Assembly: GCA_021129535.1 (NCBI GenBank) | Contig: JAJOLB010000038.1 | Location: forward strand, 1-15,011 | Reading direction: 5' to 3' | Source of the DNA: Minisyncoccota bacterium | Lineage (GTDB): Bacteria > Patescibacteriota > Minisyncoccia > Phycocordibacterales > UBA1006 | DNA length: 15,011 bases | Shown here: in pieces, positions 1 through 6,933 of the stretch | Position numbering within the stretch: the stretch's first letter is position 1 | Layout of the letters: every line of letters starts with the position of its first letter | Position numbers and translations under genes: made by a program | Notes under the pieces: generated by a model | The model's input: the letters and a program-made list of their open reading frames with translations, nothing else | What the model was told of the DNA's origin: nothing | Databases searched by the model: none

Positions 1-2653
1 CTACATCACCTGCATACATTTTATACAATGACATTGTGTTTCGTAATCGCCCCATAACCTTTGACGCTACCTCGCGAACCCCTTTTTCTACAAAGGCGAA
101 TTCCTCGGCACGCACTACTGGCGAATTAATCATATATAAACGCAATGCATCTGCCCCAACGGTATCAAACATCATATATGGGTCAGGATAATTTTTTAAT
201 GATTTGGACATTTTTTTTCCATCCTCGGCCAAAATTAATCCGTTCACAATAACATTTTCAAATGGAGTTTTACCAAATAGTGCATTTCCAATAACAGTCA
301 TTACGTAGAACCAACCACGTGTTTGGTCAAGCCCTTCTGCAATAAATTGTGCTGGGAATTGATTTTCAAATTGCTCTTTGTTTTCAAATGGATAATGTTG
401 TTGTGCATATGGCATTGATGCTGAATCAAACCAAACATCAAAGACGTCTTTGGTTCGTTCTAATTTCACACCATCTTGAACAAGCTCAAAATCATCAATA
501 TAAGGTCGATGAATATCAATCTCCATTTCTGCATTATGCGGAAATGGTACAAAATCAAGTTTCAAAACATCTCCATTTTTTACAAGTGGCGAATTATAAA
601 AGAAATCCTCTGCATATTTTTCCAATCCACGATGAGCCATACCAAACTGCAGCATACGTACAACACCTCCATGGGAAATAATCAGAATATTTTTATCCTG
701 ATACTTTTCCTCAAGCTCAAACATCAATTTCATCGAACGTTTATAAACATCTTGTAACGATTCTCCGTTATTTTCTAATCTGCATAGATATGGATTACCA
801 CCCTTTGATCTTGTGGTTACATGGAAATCATCCCATTTTTTCCCTTCCCAAACATCCCCAGGTTGTAATTCAATCAACCTCTCATCCACATAAACAGCAT
901 CAGAATTAAGACCAAGTTCCTTTGCTAAAATATCAGCTGTCTCACGCGTTCGCTGCATTGGCGAAACAATAATCATATCAATCTTTGCATCACGTAATTC
1001 TGCAACTTCTCCAAAGGCTTGTTCACGTCCCAAATCAGTTAACCCATTTTCTGTTCCAAGCTTTGCATTAATGCTACCATCCAAATTTGATTGAGATTGA
1101 CCATGCCGAACAACGTGATAATTATTCCCTGATTTTTTAGCATAAGAACACAATTCATCATATGAACCTATAATCACATTTTCCTCGGTTTCTGGATTAA
1201 ACCAAACTGGCAATGGTGTTCCCCAAAAACGACTTCGTGATAATGCCCAGTCCCGTGCACCGTCGAGCCATTTTCCAAATCGCCCCTTTCCAACGTGTTC
1301 TGGAACCCAATGAACCTTTTCATTTGATTCAACCAACTGATCCTTTATCTGCGGAACATTCACATACCATGATGTTGTCGCGTAGTTCAATAATGGCGTA
1401 TCGCAACGCCAACAATGTGGATAGCTATGCACCAATTTCTTTTTAGAAAAAAGTTTTCCATCATGTGCCAGTCGTTTAATAATCTCGATATCTGTCGACA
1501 TTAAATCATTTTTTTGCTTTACCAACATTCCTGCAAAGTCCCCACCATCAATCGTTTCTGCAAAGACGTGTTTAAACGCACCTGATTTTGCTACATGCTG
1601 TACAAATGGCAGGTCGTGCATTTCACCCAACTGCATATCATCTGTTCCAAAGGCTGGTGCAATATGTACAATACCTGTTCCGTCCTCGGTTGTTACAAAA
1701 TCAGCGGCAAGAACCTTCCAACCATTTTTCGTATTTTCAATTTCTGGATCATTTTGATAATAATCAAATGGCGCGATGTATTCACGATCTACTAAATCTG
1801 AACCTTTCATTTCTGAAATAATTTCAAATTCTTTATTTTCGAAAACCTTTTCTAAAAGCTCCTTTCCACAAATATAGGTTTCACCATCTGAGAGAACTTT
1901 TACATAATCAATATCAGCACCAACCGCCAACGCAACATTCCCTGGTAGCGTCCACGGTGTCGTCGTCCACGCCAACATATAGGTTCCTGGTTCGTCTTTT
2001 AACTCGAACTTTGCCGTTACTGAAATATCGGTGACGTCTTTGTAACCCTGATTTACCTCGAAATTGGCGAGTGTTGTTTCGCACCGTGGACACAAATGCA
2101 TGGCTTTGAAACCTTCTTTGGTCAAACCCTTTTTATTCAGCTCGCTGAAAACCCACCAAATAGATTCCATGTATTCAGCATCCATCGCCATATAGGCATT
2201 ATCCATATCAACAAAACGTCCAGAACGTGGAACATATTTTTTCCACTCATCCTCGTAACGTAGAACAGAATTTCGTGCAGCCGTATTAAATTTATCAATT
2301 CCTAAATCCTCGATGTCTTTTTTGGTTGCAAGTCCGAGCTCACGCTCAATCAAGTTTTCAATCGGCAAACCATGACAATCCCATCCCCATTTTCGTGGAA
2401 CATGGAACCCTTGCATTGTTTTGTATCGTGGAATGATATCTTTAATCGTTCCAGCCAGCAAGTGTCCGTAATGCGGCAAACCTGTTGCAAACGGAGGTCC
2501 ATCATAAAACACAAAATCACCATTCGTTTTATTTTCTAAAGTTTTTTCAAAGATTTTATTTTCTTGCCAAAAAGACAGAATTGATTCTTCTGATTGTGCA
2601 ACTGCTGATTTTTCAATCTGCTGATTTTCTTGTTTGTTTTTATTATTGTTCAT
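1..2653 (-). CDS. ileS: Isoleucyl-tRNA synthetase with inserted histidine-phosphatase domain (3' end beyond window)
   Basis: Charges tRNA-Ile with isoleucine in the cytoplasm. 884 codons are visible; the anticodon-binding C-terminus lies off the left edge. Seen: class I signature HYGH at residues 61-64, a CPRC zinc motif near 185, the CP1 editing-domain motif WTTTPW at 229-234, a second HCWRC zinc motif, DVWFDSASMPYAQ, and KMSKS at 814-818. The SASMPYAQ form and motif set fit the eukaryote/archaeon-type (IleS2) enzyme, the type often resistant to mupirocin. Between 'GTPLPVWF' and 'DIHRPYIDDF' (about residues 511-705), where relatives have only a short linker, sits a complete histidine-phosphatase domain: RHG at 516-518, R568, E595 and H661. 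The ATG has no Shine-Dalgarno and no adjacent -10; it follows an attenuator leader, so expression probably depends on Ile supply. The synthetase call is certain; the role of the insert is unknown. Confidence 0.97.
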   Translation of the reverse strand, partial: MNNNKNKQENQQIEKSAVAQSEESILSFWQENKIFEKTLENKTNGDFVFYDGPPFATGLPHYGHLLAGTIKDIIPRYKTMQGFHVPRKWGWDCHGLPIENLIERELGLATKKDIEDLGIDKFNTAARNSVLRYEDEWKKYVPRSGRFVDMDNAYMAMDAEYMESIWWVFSELNKKGLTKEGFKAMHLCPRCETTLANFEVNQGYKDVTDISVTAKFELKDEPGTYMLAWTTTPWTLPGNVALAVGADIDYVKVLSDGETYICGKELLEKVFENKEFEIISEMKGSDLVDREYIAPFDYYQNDPEIENTKNGWKVLAADFVTTEDGTGIVHIAPAFGTDDMQLGEMHDLPFVQHVAKSGAFKHVFAETIDGGDFAGMLVKQKNDLMSTDIEIIKRLAHDGKLFSKKKLVHSYPHCWRCDTPLLNYATTSWYVNVPQIKDQLVESNEKVHWVPEHVGKGRFGKWLDGARDWALSRSRFWGTPLPVWFNPETEENVIIGSYDELCSYAKKSGNNYHVVRHGQSQSNLDGSINAKLGTENGLTDLGREQAFGEVAELRDAKIDMIIVSPMQRTRETADILAKELGLNSDAVYVDERLIELQPGDVWEGKKWDDFHVTTRSKGGNPYLCRLENNGESLQDVYKRSMKLMFELEEKYQDKNILIISHGGVVRMLQFGMAHRGLEKYAEDFFYNSPLVKNGDVLKLDFVPFPHNAEMEIDIHRPYIDDFELVQDGVKLERTKDVFDVWFDSASMPYAQQHYPFENKEQFENQFPAQFIAEGLDQTRGWFYVMTVIGNALFGKTPFENVIVNGLILAEDGKKMSKSLKNYPDPYMMFDTVGADALRLYMINSPVVRAEEFAFVEKGVREVASKVMGRLRNTMSLYKMYAGDV
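539..1123 (-). other. Histidine-phosphatase (phosphoglycerate-mutase-like) domain inside IleRS
   Basis: About 195 residues in frame within ileS. All four usual catalytic positions of the superfamily are present: the RHG motif with nucleophile H517 (VVRHGQSQSN), R568 in SPMQRTRET, E595 in LIELQPGDVWEG, and H661 in IISHGG. 'LTDLGREQA' is also a family hallmark. The domain is therefore predicted to be active, not a structural relic. The substrate cannot be read from sequence. The flanking IleRS sequence resumes cleanly on both sides, so this is a domain insertion, not a misassembly or tail fusion. Boundaries are approximate, to within about 5 residues. Confidence 0.9.
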
Positions 2654-2669
2654 GGTGAATAGTTGTTGT

Positions 2670-2749
2670 AAAAAATAAAACCCTTTCGGGCTTACATTAT
2701 GATTTCTATCATTAAAATGCCCTGCTGCTACGTGGTTTTTTGAATGATA
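2670..2749 (-). promoter_or_regulatory. Transcription attenuator controlling ileS
   Basis: Four mutually exclusive segments can be traced. Region 1 (2749-2743, within the Ile codons) pairs with 2713-2707. Region 2 (2722-2708: GGGC, CATT, ATGAT) pairs with region 3 (2703-2688: ATCAT, AATG, GCCC), forming the antiterminator. Region 3 (AAGCCC, 2693-2688) pairs with region 4 (GGGTTT, 2683-2678) around a GAAA tetraloop, followed by a T-rich run to 2670; this is the terminator. A ribosome stalled at the Ile codons covers region 1 and favours 2:3, giving read-through. A ribosome that reaches the TAG covers GGGC and lets the terminator form. Pairings were found by eye; energies were not computed. Confidence 0.8.
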
Positions 2750-2775
2750 ATTGAAATTATAATATTGTTTAACAT
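2728..2775 (-). CDS. Ile-rich leader peptide of ileS (MLNNIIISIIIQKTT)
   Basis: A 15-codon ORF with six Ile codons (ATT ATA ATT, then ATT ATC ATT) between the ileS promoter and the terminator hairpin in front of ileS. Its ATG is exactly 6 nt after a TACAAT -10 box, so the transcript probably starts on this ATG (leaderless). Stop codon TAG is at 2730-2728. The second Ile run (2749-2743) is complementary to 2713-2707, which is region 2 of the attenuator. A ribosome waiting for Ile-tRNA here would therefore free region 2 for antitermination. This is the same logic as ilvL or other amino-acid operon leaders. The peptide itself probably has no function beyond sensing. Ile codons are common in AT-rich DNA, so the composition alone is modest evidence; position and RNA pairing make the case. 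Confidence 0.82.
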   Translation of the reverse strand: MLNNIIISIIIQKTT

Positions 2776-2781
2776 GCTTTT

Positions 2782-2809
2782 ATTGTATCAGAAATTGCTT
2801 TTTGGTAAA
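2782..2809 (-). promoter_or_regulatory. ileS promoter
   Basis: TTTACC (2809-2804), a 16-nt spacer and an extended -10, TGA-TACAAT (hexamer 2787-2782). The predicted start of transcription is the A of the leader-peptide ATG at 2775, 6 nt beyond the hexamer. Confidence 0.75.
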
Positions 2810-2810
2810 T

Positions 2811-2838
2811 AAAAAGTCTGCAATATTCTTGCAGGCTT
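2811..2838 (-). terminator. Terminator of the small frameshifted gene at 2843-3107
   Basis: Minus-strand inverted repeat AAGCCTGCAA / TTGCAGACTT with one mismatch and a 5-nt loop, followed by a T-run (TTTTT ATTT). It lies just after the stop at 2843 and just before the ileS promoter. Confidence 0.6.
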
Positions 2839-2842
2839 AATC

Positions 2843-3107
2843 TTATTTTTTATCTAACCATATTATAATGGCAGATAATATTGTTTGGTCTAAGTTTGAA
2901 GTATCTTCAAGTTTAAATATTTTCCCTTTAAACTTAATCTCCTGATTATTTTTAAAAAATAAAGAAGTAGAATTTAAGTCACCATTTTTCTTTAATCTAA
3001 TTTCTCTGTATTTTTTACTCCAAACTGAAATAAAAAATTCATAAGTTTTTTCAATATCATTACTATTTTCGGAAAGACTAATAATTCCTGTATTGATTAG
3101 GTCTCAT
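2843..3107 (-). pseudogene. Small unrecognised gene with a frameshift near its 5' end
   Basis: ATG at 3107 lies exactly 6 nt after TATAAA (3119-3114), like the intact genes here, but it reads only MRPNQYRNY before a stop. One frame over, an 86-codon open stretch (2843-3103) without any ATG encodes a basic, mixed-composition protein (NTGIISLSENSNDIEK..., ending IIIWLDKK) and stops right before a terminator. Removing one base near 3098 would give one continuous protein of about 87 residues starting MRLINTG. No domain is recognised. It is either a decayed gene or carries a sequencing error. Promoter, coding-like stretch and terminator in the right order argue that it was a real gene. Confidence 0.6.
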
Positions 3108-3113
3108 TGCTAT

Positions 3114-3119
3114 TTTATA
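3114..3119 (-). promoter_or_regulatory. -10 box of the small gene at 2843-3107
   Basis: TATAAA, 6 nt (ATAGCA) before ATG 3107. It is divergent from the plus-strand -10 at 3140. Confidence 0.5.
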
Positions 3120-3139
3120 AATTAATAATTATGATATTG

Positions 3140-3145
3140 TATAAT
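3140..3145 (+). promoter_or_regulatory. -10 box for the OmpA-like/HhH operon
   Basis: TATAAT followed 6 nt later by a GTG mini-ORF (3152-3178), then the OmpA-like ATG at 3189. The 5' leader is thus about 37 nt and contains no Shine-Dalgarno. Confidence 0.55.
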
Positions 3146-3151
3146 TATGTA

Positions 3152-3178
3152 GTGACTAAACTGCATGCTCTAATTTAA
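3152..3178 (+). other. Possible leaderless mini-ORF (GTG, 8 codons)
   Basis: GTG ACT AAA ... TAA encodes 8 residues. Its GTG is exactly 6 nt after TATAAT, the spacing seen at the leaderless genes in this window. The stop lies 10 nt before the OmpA-like start. It could deliver ribosomes to a gene that lacks a Shine-Dalgarno, or it could be chance. Confidence 0.25.
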
Positions 3179-3188
3179 TTAAAATATA

Positions 3189-3716
3189 ATGAAAAAAGAT
3201 AACACAAATATTTATATGGTTGTTCTATTTTTTGTTTTTTGGAGTATTATTTCGACCTGGTATTATGTGTGCCCTATTAAAGGGTTCTGTAAAACAGCAG
3301 ATATGCCAATAACGCAGGCGGTTAAAGTACCAATAATAGCTATCGAGCCTGAAATAAAAAACCAAGATTCAATTATAAATGAACAAATTGATCGAACGGT
3401 AATAAATTTTGAATTTGATTCAAATAATAAAATTACTAATAATGAAGTACTTAACTATCTTGCTAAACTAGCAAGACAACTAGAGTCGTCATCTCGATCA
3501 GTAAGTATTACTGGACATACGGACTCTTTAGGGAATGAATCTTATAATGAAAAACTTGGTCTCGGACGAGCAAATGCTATAAAAAACATTCTTATTAAAA
3601 ATGGTTTAACATCAAATATGATAACAACCAAATCAATGGGAGAACGCGAGCCTGTGGCAACAAACGAAACTAATTCTGGACAATTGCAAAATCGACGTGT
3701 AGAATTATTTTACTAA
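3189..3716 (+). CDS. Membrane-anchored OmpA-domain (peptidoglycan-binding) protein
   Basis: 175 residues. A hydrophobic segment at about residues 9-27 (MVVLFFVFWSIISTWYYV) acts as a membrane anchor or uncleaved signal. A linker of about 40 residues follows, then a C-terminal OmpA/MotB-type domain: 'INFEFDSN', 'ITGHTDSLGNESYNEKLGLGRA' split by family-typical spacing, 'SMGEREPVATNETNSGQLQNRRVEL'. The GHTDS and NRRVE motifs are those that hold meso-DAP in peptidoglycan. It therefore probably tethers the membrane to the cell wall. It is the first gene of an operon, 21 nt before the HhH gene. The ATG has no Shine-Dalgarno and no -10 at the leaderless spacing; M10 is the only other nearby start and would cut the anchor. 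Family assignment is firm; partners are unknown. Confidence 0.9.
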   Translation: MKKDNTNIYMVVLFFVFWSIISTWYYVCPIKGFCKTADMPITQAVKVPIIAIEPEIKNQDSIINEQIDRTVINFEFDSNNKITNNEVLNYLAKLARQLESSSRSVSITGHTDSLGNESYNEKLGLGRANAIKNILIKNGLTSNMITTKSMGEREPVATNETNSGQLQNRRVELFY

Positions 3717-3737
3717 CCTTAATTACATTTATACACT

Positions 3738-4148
3738 ATGTTTAAATACCCAATATTCCAAGATTATACACTTGGAAATGCAGCAGGAGAAATTTTAATT
3801 ATGCTTCTTGTTGCTTTCTTACTAGGAATGATATTACATCACCTACTACAGAAAAAATGTGATTGCACAAATTGTGCAGGATCAACATTATCAAAACCAG
3901 ATGATTTAAAAGTTATTGAGGGAATCGGACCAAAAATTGAAGGACTTTTAAATGCAGCAGGAATTATGTCATGGGCTGAATTGGCAAATACGCCAGCCAG
4001 CAAGGTAAAGGAAGTCTTAACAAATGCAGGAAAACGATTTCAGATGCATGACCCAAAGACTTGGGCAGAGCAAGCAGAATTAGCACGAGATGGAAAATGG
4101 GAAAAACTTGAGAAACTTCAAGATTATCTTTTAGGAGGGAAAGAATAA
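3738..4148 (+). CDS. Membrane-anchored helix-hairpin-helix (H3TH-like) protein
   Basis: 136 residues. One transmembrane segment at about residues 14-36 (AAGEILIMLLVAFLLGMILHHLL) is followed by a short Cys-bearing stretch (KKCDCTNC, with three Cys that might bind metal) and then 'DDLKVIEGIGPKIEGLLNAAGI' at about 54-75. That stretch is a helix-hairpin-helix motif of the kind found in proteins annotated as flap-endonuclease-like or DUF4332. The C-terminus is charged and helical (KWEKLEKLQDYLL). Catalytic residues of a nuclease are not visible, so DNA or nucleotide contact is possible but activity is not shown. It follows the OmpA-like gene by 21 nt with no own promoter or Shine-Dalgarno, so it is co-transcribed. 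Similar OmpA/HhH pairings are known in other bacterial envelopes; the function of the pair is unclear. Confidence 0.8.
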   Translation: MFKYPIFQDYTLGNAAGEILIMLLVAFLLGMILHHLLQKKCDCTNCAGSTLSKPDDLKVIEGIGPKIEGLLNAAGIMSWAELANTPASKVKEVLTNAGKRFQMHDPKTWAEQAELARDGKWEKLEKLQDYLLGGKE

Positions 4149-4165
4149 AAACTGATTTTAAATAA

Positions 4166-4194
4166 AAAAACATTCATATTCATGAATGTTTTTT
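4166..4194. terminator. Bidirectional terminator between convergent units
   Basis: AAACATTCAT / ATGAATGTTT with loop ATTC, flanked by A-run and T-run, so it can act on both strands. It closes the OmpA/HhH operon (plus) and the larger DUF2207 gene (minus, stop at 4196). Confidence 0.85.
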
Positions 4195-4195
4195 A

Positions 4196-5956
4196 TTACC
4201 AAGAACCTCCGCCACCACCACCAGAACCTCCGCCGGAACTACCGCCACCATGAGAACCTGAACCGCTGGATGTTTTTGTTGCAACTGATGACGTCACAGA
4301 TTTTGAAAATGATGACATTTCATGTGCAAAACCTGCAGCTACAAATGGGCCTGATCCCTTGTACCATTCAGGTTGTGGAATAGTAATTGATTCAAATTGT
4401 TTTGCCCATTTTTTCTCTACACCTAATGCAATGGCATAGGGTAAATATTCCATAAATTCCTGTGAATTATCAGCAGGATTATTAAAAAATTCATAGCGGT
4501 CACGCTCCGTCATTTCTAGAAATAATTTAAACCCTTCAATGGCATGTTTTGTTTTCCAACCCTTTTCTGTATAACGTAAATTTATAGTTGCCAACATAAA
4601 GATGCTTATAAATGTTATAAAAAACATAATAAATCCAAAAACAATATTCCCTATGATAAAGGTAATAAAAGTCAGTACAAAAGGGATTAAAACATATCCA
4701 TTATTTTTTTGACTTCTTTGTTCAAATAAACCCTCACTCAGAAAATATTTTTTAATAATAGTATCTATAAATGAATGTTGCGTTCTATCGTTTCTTTTGG
4801 ATATTTCGCTTAATAGAACGTGTGAACCAACGCATTCTCCAATGCTATTGTTTGATGAAATTCCATTTAAAAATGAGGCTATATTTTGTGTTTTTGAAAA
4901 TAACAATTGTAGAATAGATTTTTTAATTTTATAGGATTCATTTTCAACCTCCACTAATTCTTTAATAAGTGTTAGAGAATAATCACTAGAACTTCTAAAA
5001 AATGAGGTATTTTCTATTTTTTCAATTTCAATATATCCATCTCGTGCTAATTGAATAATTCCAGCTGAAATATCTCTGGGGTGTAATACCTTGTCAGTAA
5101 TATAACCTGTAAAAATAGCATCTAAATTTTCTGGTGGAGTATAACGTGGATGGATAGGGTCGTGCACAAAATATTTCCGTTGATATCCACGTATAAATCG
5201 AGTAAGAGTAATACCAATAGTTAAAATAATTCCGACAATTGCTAGTATTAGCGCCTTTGTTGTGAATCCAAAAAACTCGTTTCGAGTAATAGCTCCCTTG
5301 TCGAATGAGGCTGCAACGGTAAACCCTTGATGTGAGTTTAAATTTTTTTCTAAAAATTGGACTGCATTTTTAGACTTTCTATTTGCAGATTGGCATTGAT
5401 TTTGAGACCCGACATAGCCTGTATAACAGGAAAAATCTTTAAACTCTATCTCTTTACTATGTATGTTTATTTCACTATTTTTTATGAGAATTTTCCAATC
5501 TAAACCAATAGCATTCCAATATACCTCATCATAATCTTCAAAATAACGAACAGAACCCAATACATCATATTTAATTTCATAACTATGAATCCCTGTAATT
5601 GTTTCATTTGGTTTTCCTATTTTGATAAAATAATTTCCATTTTTGTCTTTTACCTTTTTAGTATATGTTTCGGAGACTCCATTACGTTTTACCGATAGAT
5701 TTTCAAATTGCAATTCTCGTTGCTGTAATCCATACATTTTTTTCTGCCCATCAACCTCGAAATACAAAGGAATAAATCTAAAAATTCCATGTTTTTGTAG
5801 ATTTCCAAAATCATAATCAATAGTTTCTGTAATGGTCATAGATGAATCTGTATGCAATTCAATATCGACGACATAGTTTTTTATCTCTTCGGCAAAAGTA
5901 TTCTGTGCAAAAATAAAAATCGTGATAGTAAAAATGAGTTTAAAAATATTTTTCAT
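4196..5956 (-). CDS. DUF2207 membrane protein, full length, with Gly-rich tail
   Basis: 586 residues. The signal peptide covers about residues 1-22 (KLIFTITIFIFAQNTFA). The extracytoplasmic N-terminal DUF2207 domain runs to about 225 (ITETIDYDFGN, GIFRFIPLYF, YEIKYDV, YWNAIGLDW). A transmembrane helix lies at about 233-255, then a region beginning 'PPENLDAIFTGYITDKVLHPRDISAGIIQLARDGYIEI' in two parts. Two close transmembrane segments lie near 415-455, then the conserved 'EYLPYAIALGV' block and a C-terminal Gly/Ser tail ending GGGGGGSW. Length and order match whole-length DUF2207 (YciQ-like) proteins, whose function is unknown. Start: ATG 6 nt after an extended -10 (TGA-TATAAT), predicted leaderless. 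The next gene upstream is a shorter paralogue, but a terminator and a separate promoter lie between them. Confidence 0.93.
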   Translation of the reverse strand: MKNIFKLIFTITIFIFAQNTFAEEIKNYVVDIELHTDSSMTITETIDYDFGNLQKHGIFRFIPLYFEVDGQKKMYGLQQRELQFENLSVKRNGVSETYTKKVKDKNGNYFIKIGKPNETITGIHSYEIKYDVLGSVRYFEDYDEVYWNAIGLDWKILIKNSEINIHSKEIEFKDFSCYTGYVGSQNQCQSANRKSKNAVQFLEKNLNSHQGFTVAASFDKGAITRNEFFGFTTKALILAIVGIILTIGITLTRFIRGYQRKYFVHDPIHPRYTPPENLDAIFTGYITDKVLHPRDISAGIIQLARDGYIEIEKIENTSFFRSSSDYSLTLIKELVEVENESYKIKKSILQLLFSKTQNIASFLNGISSNNSIGECVGSHVLLSEISKRNDRTQHSFIDTIIKKYFLSEGLFEQRSQKNNGYVLIPFVLTFITFIIGNIVFGFIMFFITFISIFMLATINLRYTEKGWKTKHAIEGFKLFLEMTERDRYEFFNNPADNSQEFMEYLPYAIALGVEKKWAKQFESITIPQPEWYKGSGPFVAAGFAHEMSSFSKSVTSSVATKTSSGSGSHGGGSSGGGSGGGGGGSW

Positions 5957-5962
5957 GATTCT

Positions 5963-5971
5963 ATTATATCA
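5963..5971 (-). promoter_or_regulatory. Extended -10 of the larger DUF2207 gene
   Basis: TGA-TATAAT with AGAATC (6 nt) to ATG 5956. No usable -35: that position falls inside the upstream terminator stem, so the TG extension probably replaces it. Confidence 0.7.
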
Positions 5972-5977
5972 GAAAGG

Positions 5978-6008
5978 AAAACAGCGGTCGCAAAGCGACC
6001 GCTGTTTT
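5978..6008 (-). terminator. GC-rich terminator between the two DUF2207 genes
   Basis: Perfect 14-bp inverted repeat (AAAACAGCGGTCGC, loop of 3 nt, mirror), the most GC-rich short stretch noticed in the window, followed by TTTT on the minus strand. It ends the shorter paralogue's transcript only a few nt before the next promoter. Confidence 0.85.
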
Positions 6009-6021
6009 TGTTTCTTCTTAA

Positions 6022-6876
6022 TCATTTTTCTACTCTATACTCTTGCACTACATCAATAAGGTCAGTAATGTCTCTCATTCCGTCAGGTAAAATTGGTAAT
6101 CGAATATATTTTAACGCATACCACGACGGAGGATTAATCAATAGTCCTGCGTATTTATAGTTCCAATTTTCATCAACACCAAGAGCAATTGCATAAGGCA
6201 AGTATTCCATAAAAACATCAGGTTCTGATTCTGGATGATTAAAATAATCCAACTTGTCAGATTCTGCAACATTCAAAAACTTTTTAAAACCTATTAAGGT
6301 ATTTTTTGCTTTTAATCCCTTTTTTGTTAATTTCATCTTTGAAAGAAATATAATTTTATATGCAAGATACAGAGATAAAGGAAGTGACAAGAGGTATATA
6401 TACAATCCATTAAGAAATTCAAAACCTTGTGTTCCTGTGGTTATTTGTTGTACATAAAAGATTAAACCAAAAGCTATAAAGAAAAATAATGTCCCGTAGA
6501 GAAAAGTTGCCTGATAAAAAGAAAGTCCTTTCTTAACATAACCTTCATCAAAGGCGATATTTTCAATGTAAGCATGTGCATATTCAATATCAGTACTATC
6601 AAAACGAGCCTTTTTTGGTTTTTGTTTATCAACGTCGATAACTCCCTGTTGAACAAGGTAAATAAAACCAGCAATATAATCGCGAATATGAAATCGTCCG
6701 TCTATCAAATATCCAGCTAATAAGGGATTAATATTTTCCGGCGGTGTAAATTCGGTCGGTCGAGAATGATAATGCCTTCGTTTTTTTACGAGAAATAAAA
6801 TATAGACAGAAAATAAAACAAAAAGAACACTCCACATAATCCAAAAAATAAGTGTGTTTTGAAAAAATAAAATCAT
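6022..6876 (-). CDS. Short DUF2207 paralogue (C-terminal half only)
   Basis: 284 residues. An N-terminal transmembrane helix lies at about residues 9-30 (LIFWIMWSVLFVLFSVYILFLV). The cytosolic-side block 'FTPPENINPLLAGYLIDGRFHIRDYIAGF' follows, then two transmembrane segments near 120-175, and 'EYLPYAIALGVDENWNYKYAG...PSWY'. These blocks match, in order, the second half of the neighbouring 586-residue protein (PPENLDAIFTGYITD..., EYLPYAIALGVEKKW...PEWY). The signal peptide, the extracytoplasmic DUF2207 domain and the Gly tail are absent. A tandem duplication followed by loss, or a purposely split form, would explain this; the intact frame, own promoter and terminator argue for a working gene. 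It ends in TGA, which supports TGA being a stop here. Start: 6 nt after TGG-TATAAT, predicted leaderless. Confidence 0.9.
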   Translation of the reverse strand: MILFFQNTLIFWIMWSVLFVLFSVYILFLVKKRRHYHSRPTEFTPPENINPLLAGYLIDGRFHIRDYIAGFIYLVQQGVIDVDKQKPKKARFDSTDIEYAHAYIENIAFDEGYVKKGLSFYQATFLYGTLFFFIAFGLIFYVQQITTGTQGFEFLNGLYIYLLSLPLSLYLAYKIIFLSKMKLTKKGLKAKNTLIGFKKFLNVAESDKLDYFNHPESEPDVFMEYLPYAIALGVDENWNYKYAGLLINPPSWYALKYIRLPILPDGMRDITDLIDVVQEYRVEK

Positions 6877-6882
6877 ATTTTC

Positions 6883-6891
6883 ATTATACCA
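6883..6891 (-). promoter_or_regulatory. Extended -10 of the short DUF2207 gene
   Basis: TGG-TATAAT, then GAAAAT (6 nt) and ATG 6876. Confidence 0.7.
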
Positions 6892-6893
6892 AT

Positions 6894-6926
6894 AAAAAAC
6901 GCACTTACATATAAATATATAAGTGC
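6894..6926 (-). terminator. Terminator after the decayed small membrane-protein gene
   Basis: GCACTTA / TAAGTGC with an AT-rich loop, followed on the minus strand by G and six T. It sits 8 nt after the stop at 6934. Confidence 0.7.
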
Positions 6927-6933
6927 TCTGTAT

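Noticed and set aside
349..1821. Plus-strand reading frames of 60-110 codons across 349-1821
   Set aside because: They lie antisense to ileS, whose minus-strand frame is open throughout with all synthetase motifs.
2654..2810. T-box riboswitch upstream of ileS
   Set aside because: No T-box consensus (AGGGTGG..ACCGCG-like) or specifier stem is seen; the leader peptide with 1:2/2:3/3:4 pairing explains the region.
6022..6024. TGA recoded as glycine (Gracilibacteria/Absconditabacteria code 25)
   Set aside because: Intact long genes contain no in-frame TGA, and reading through this TGA would run into a strong terminator.
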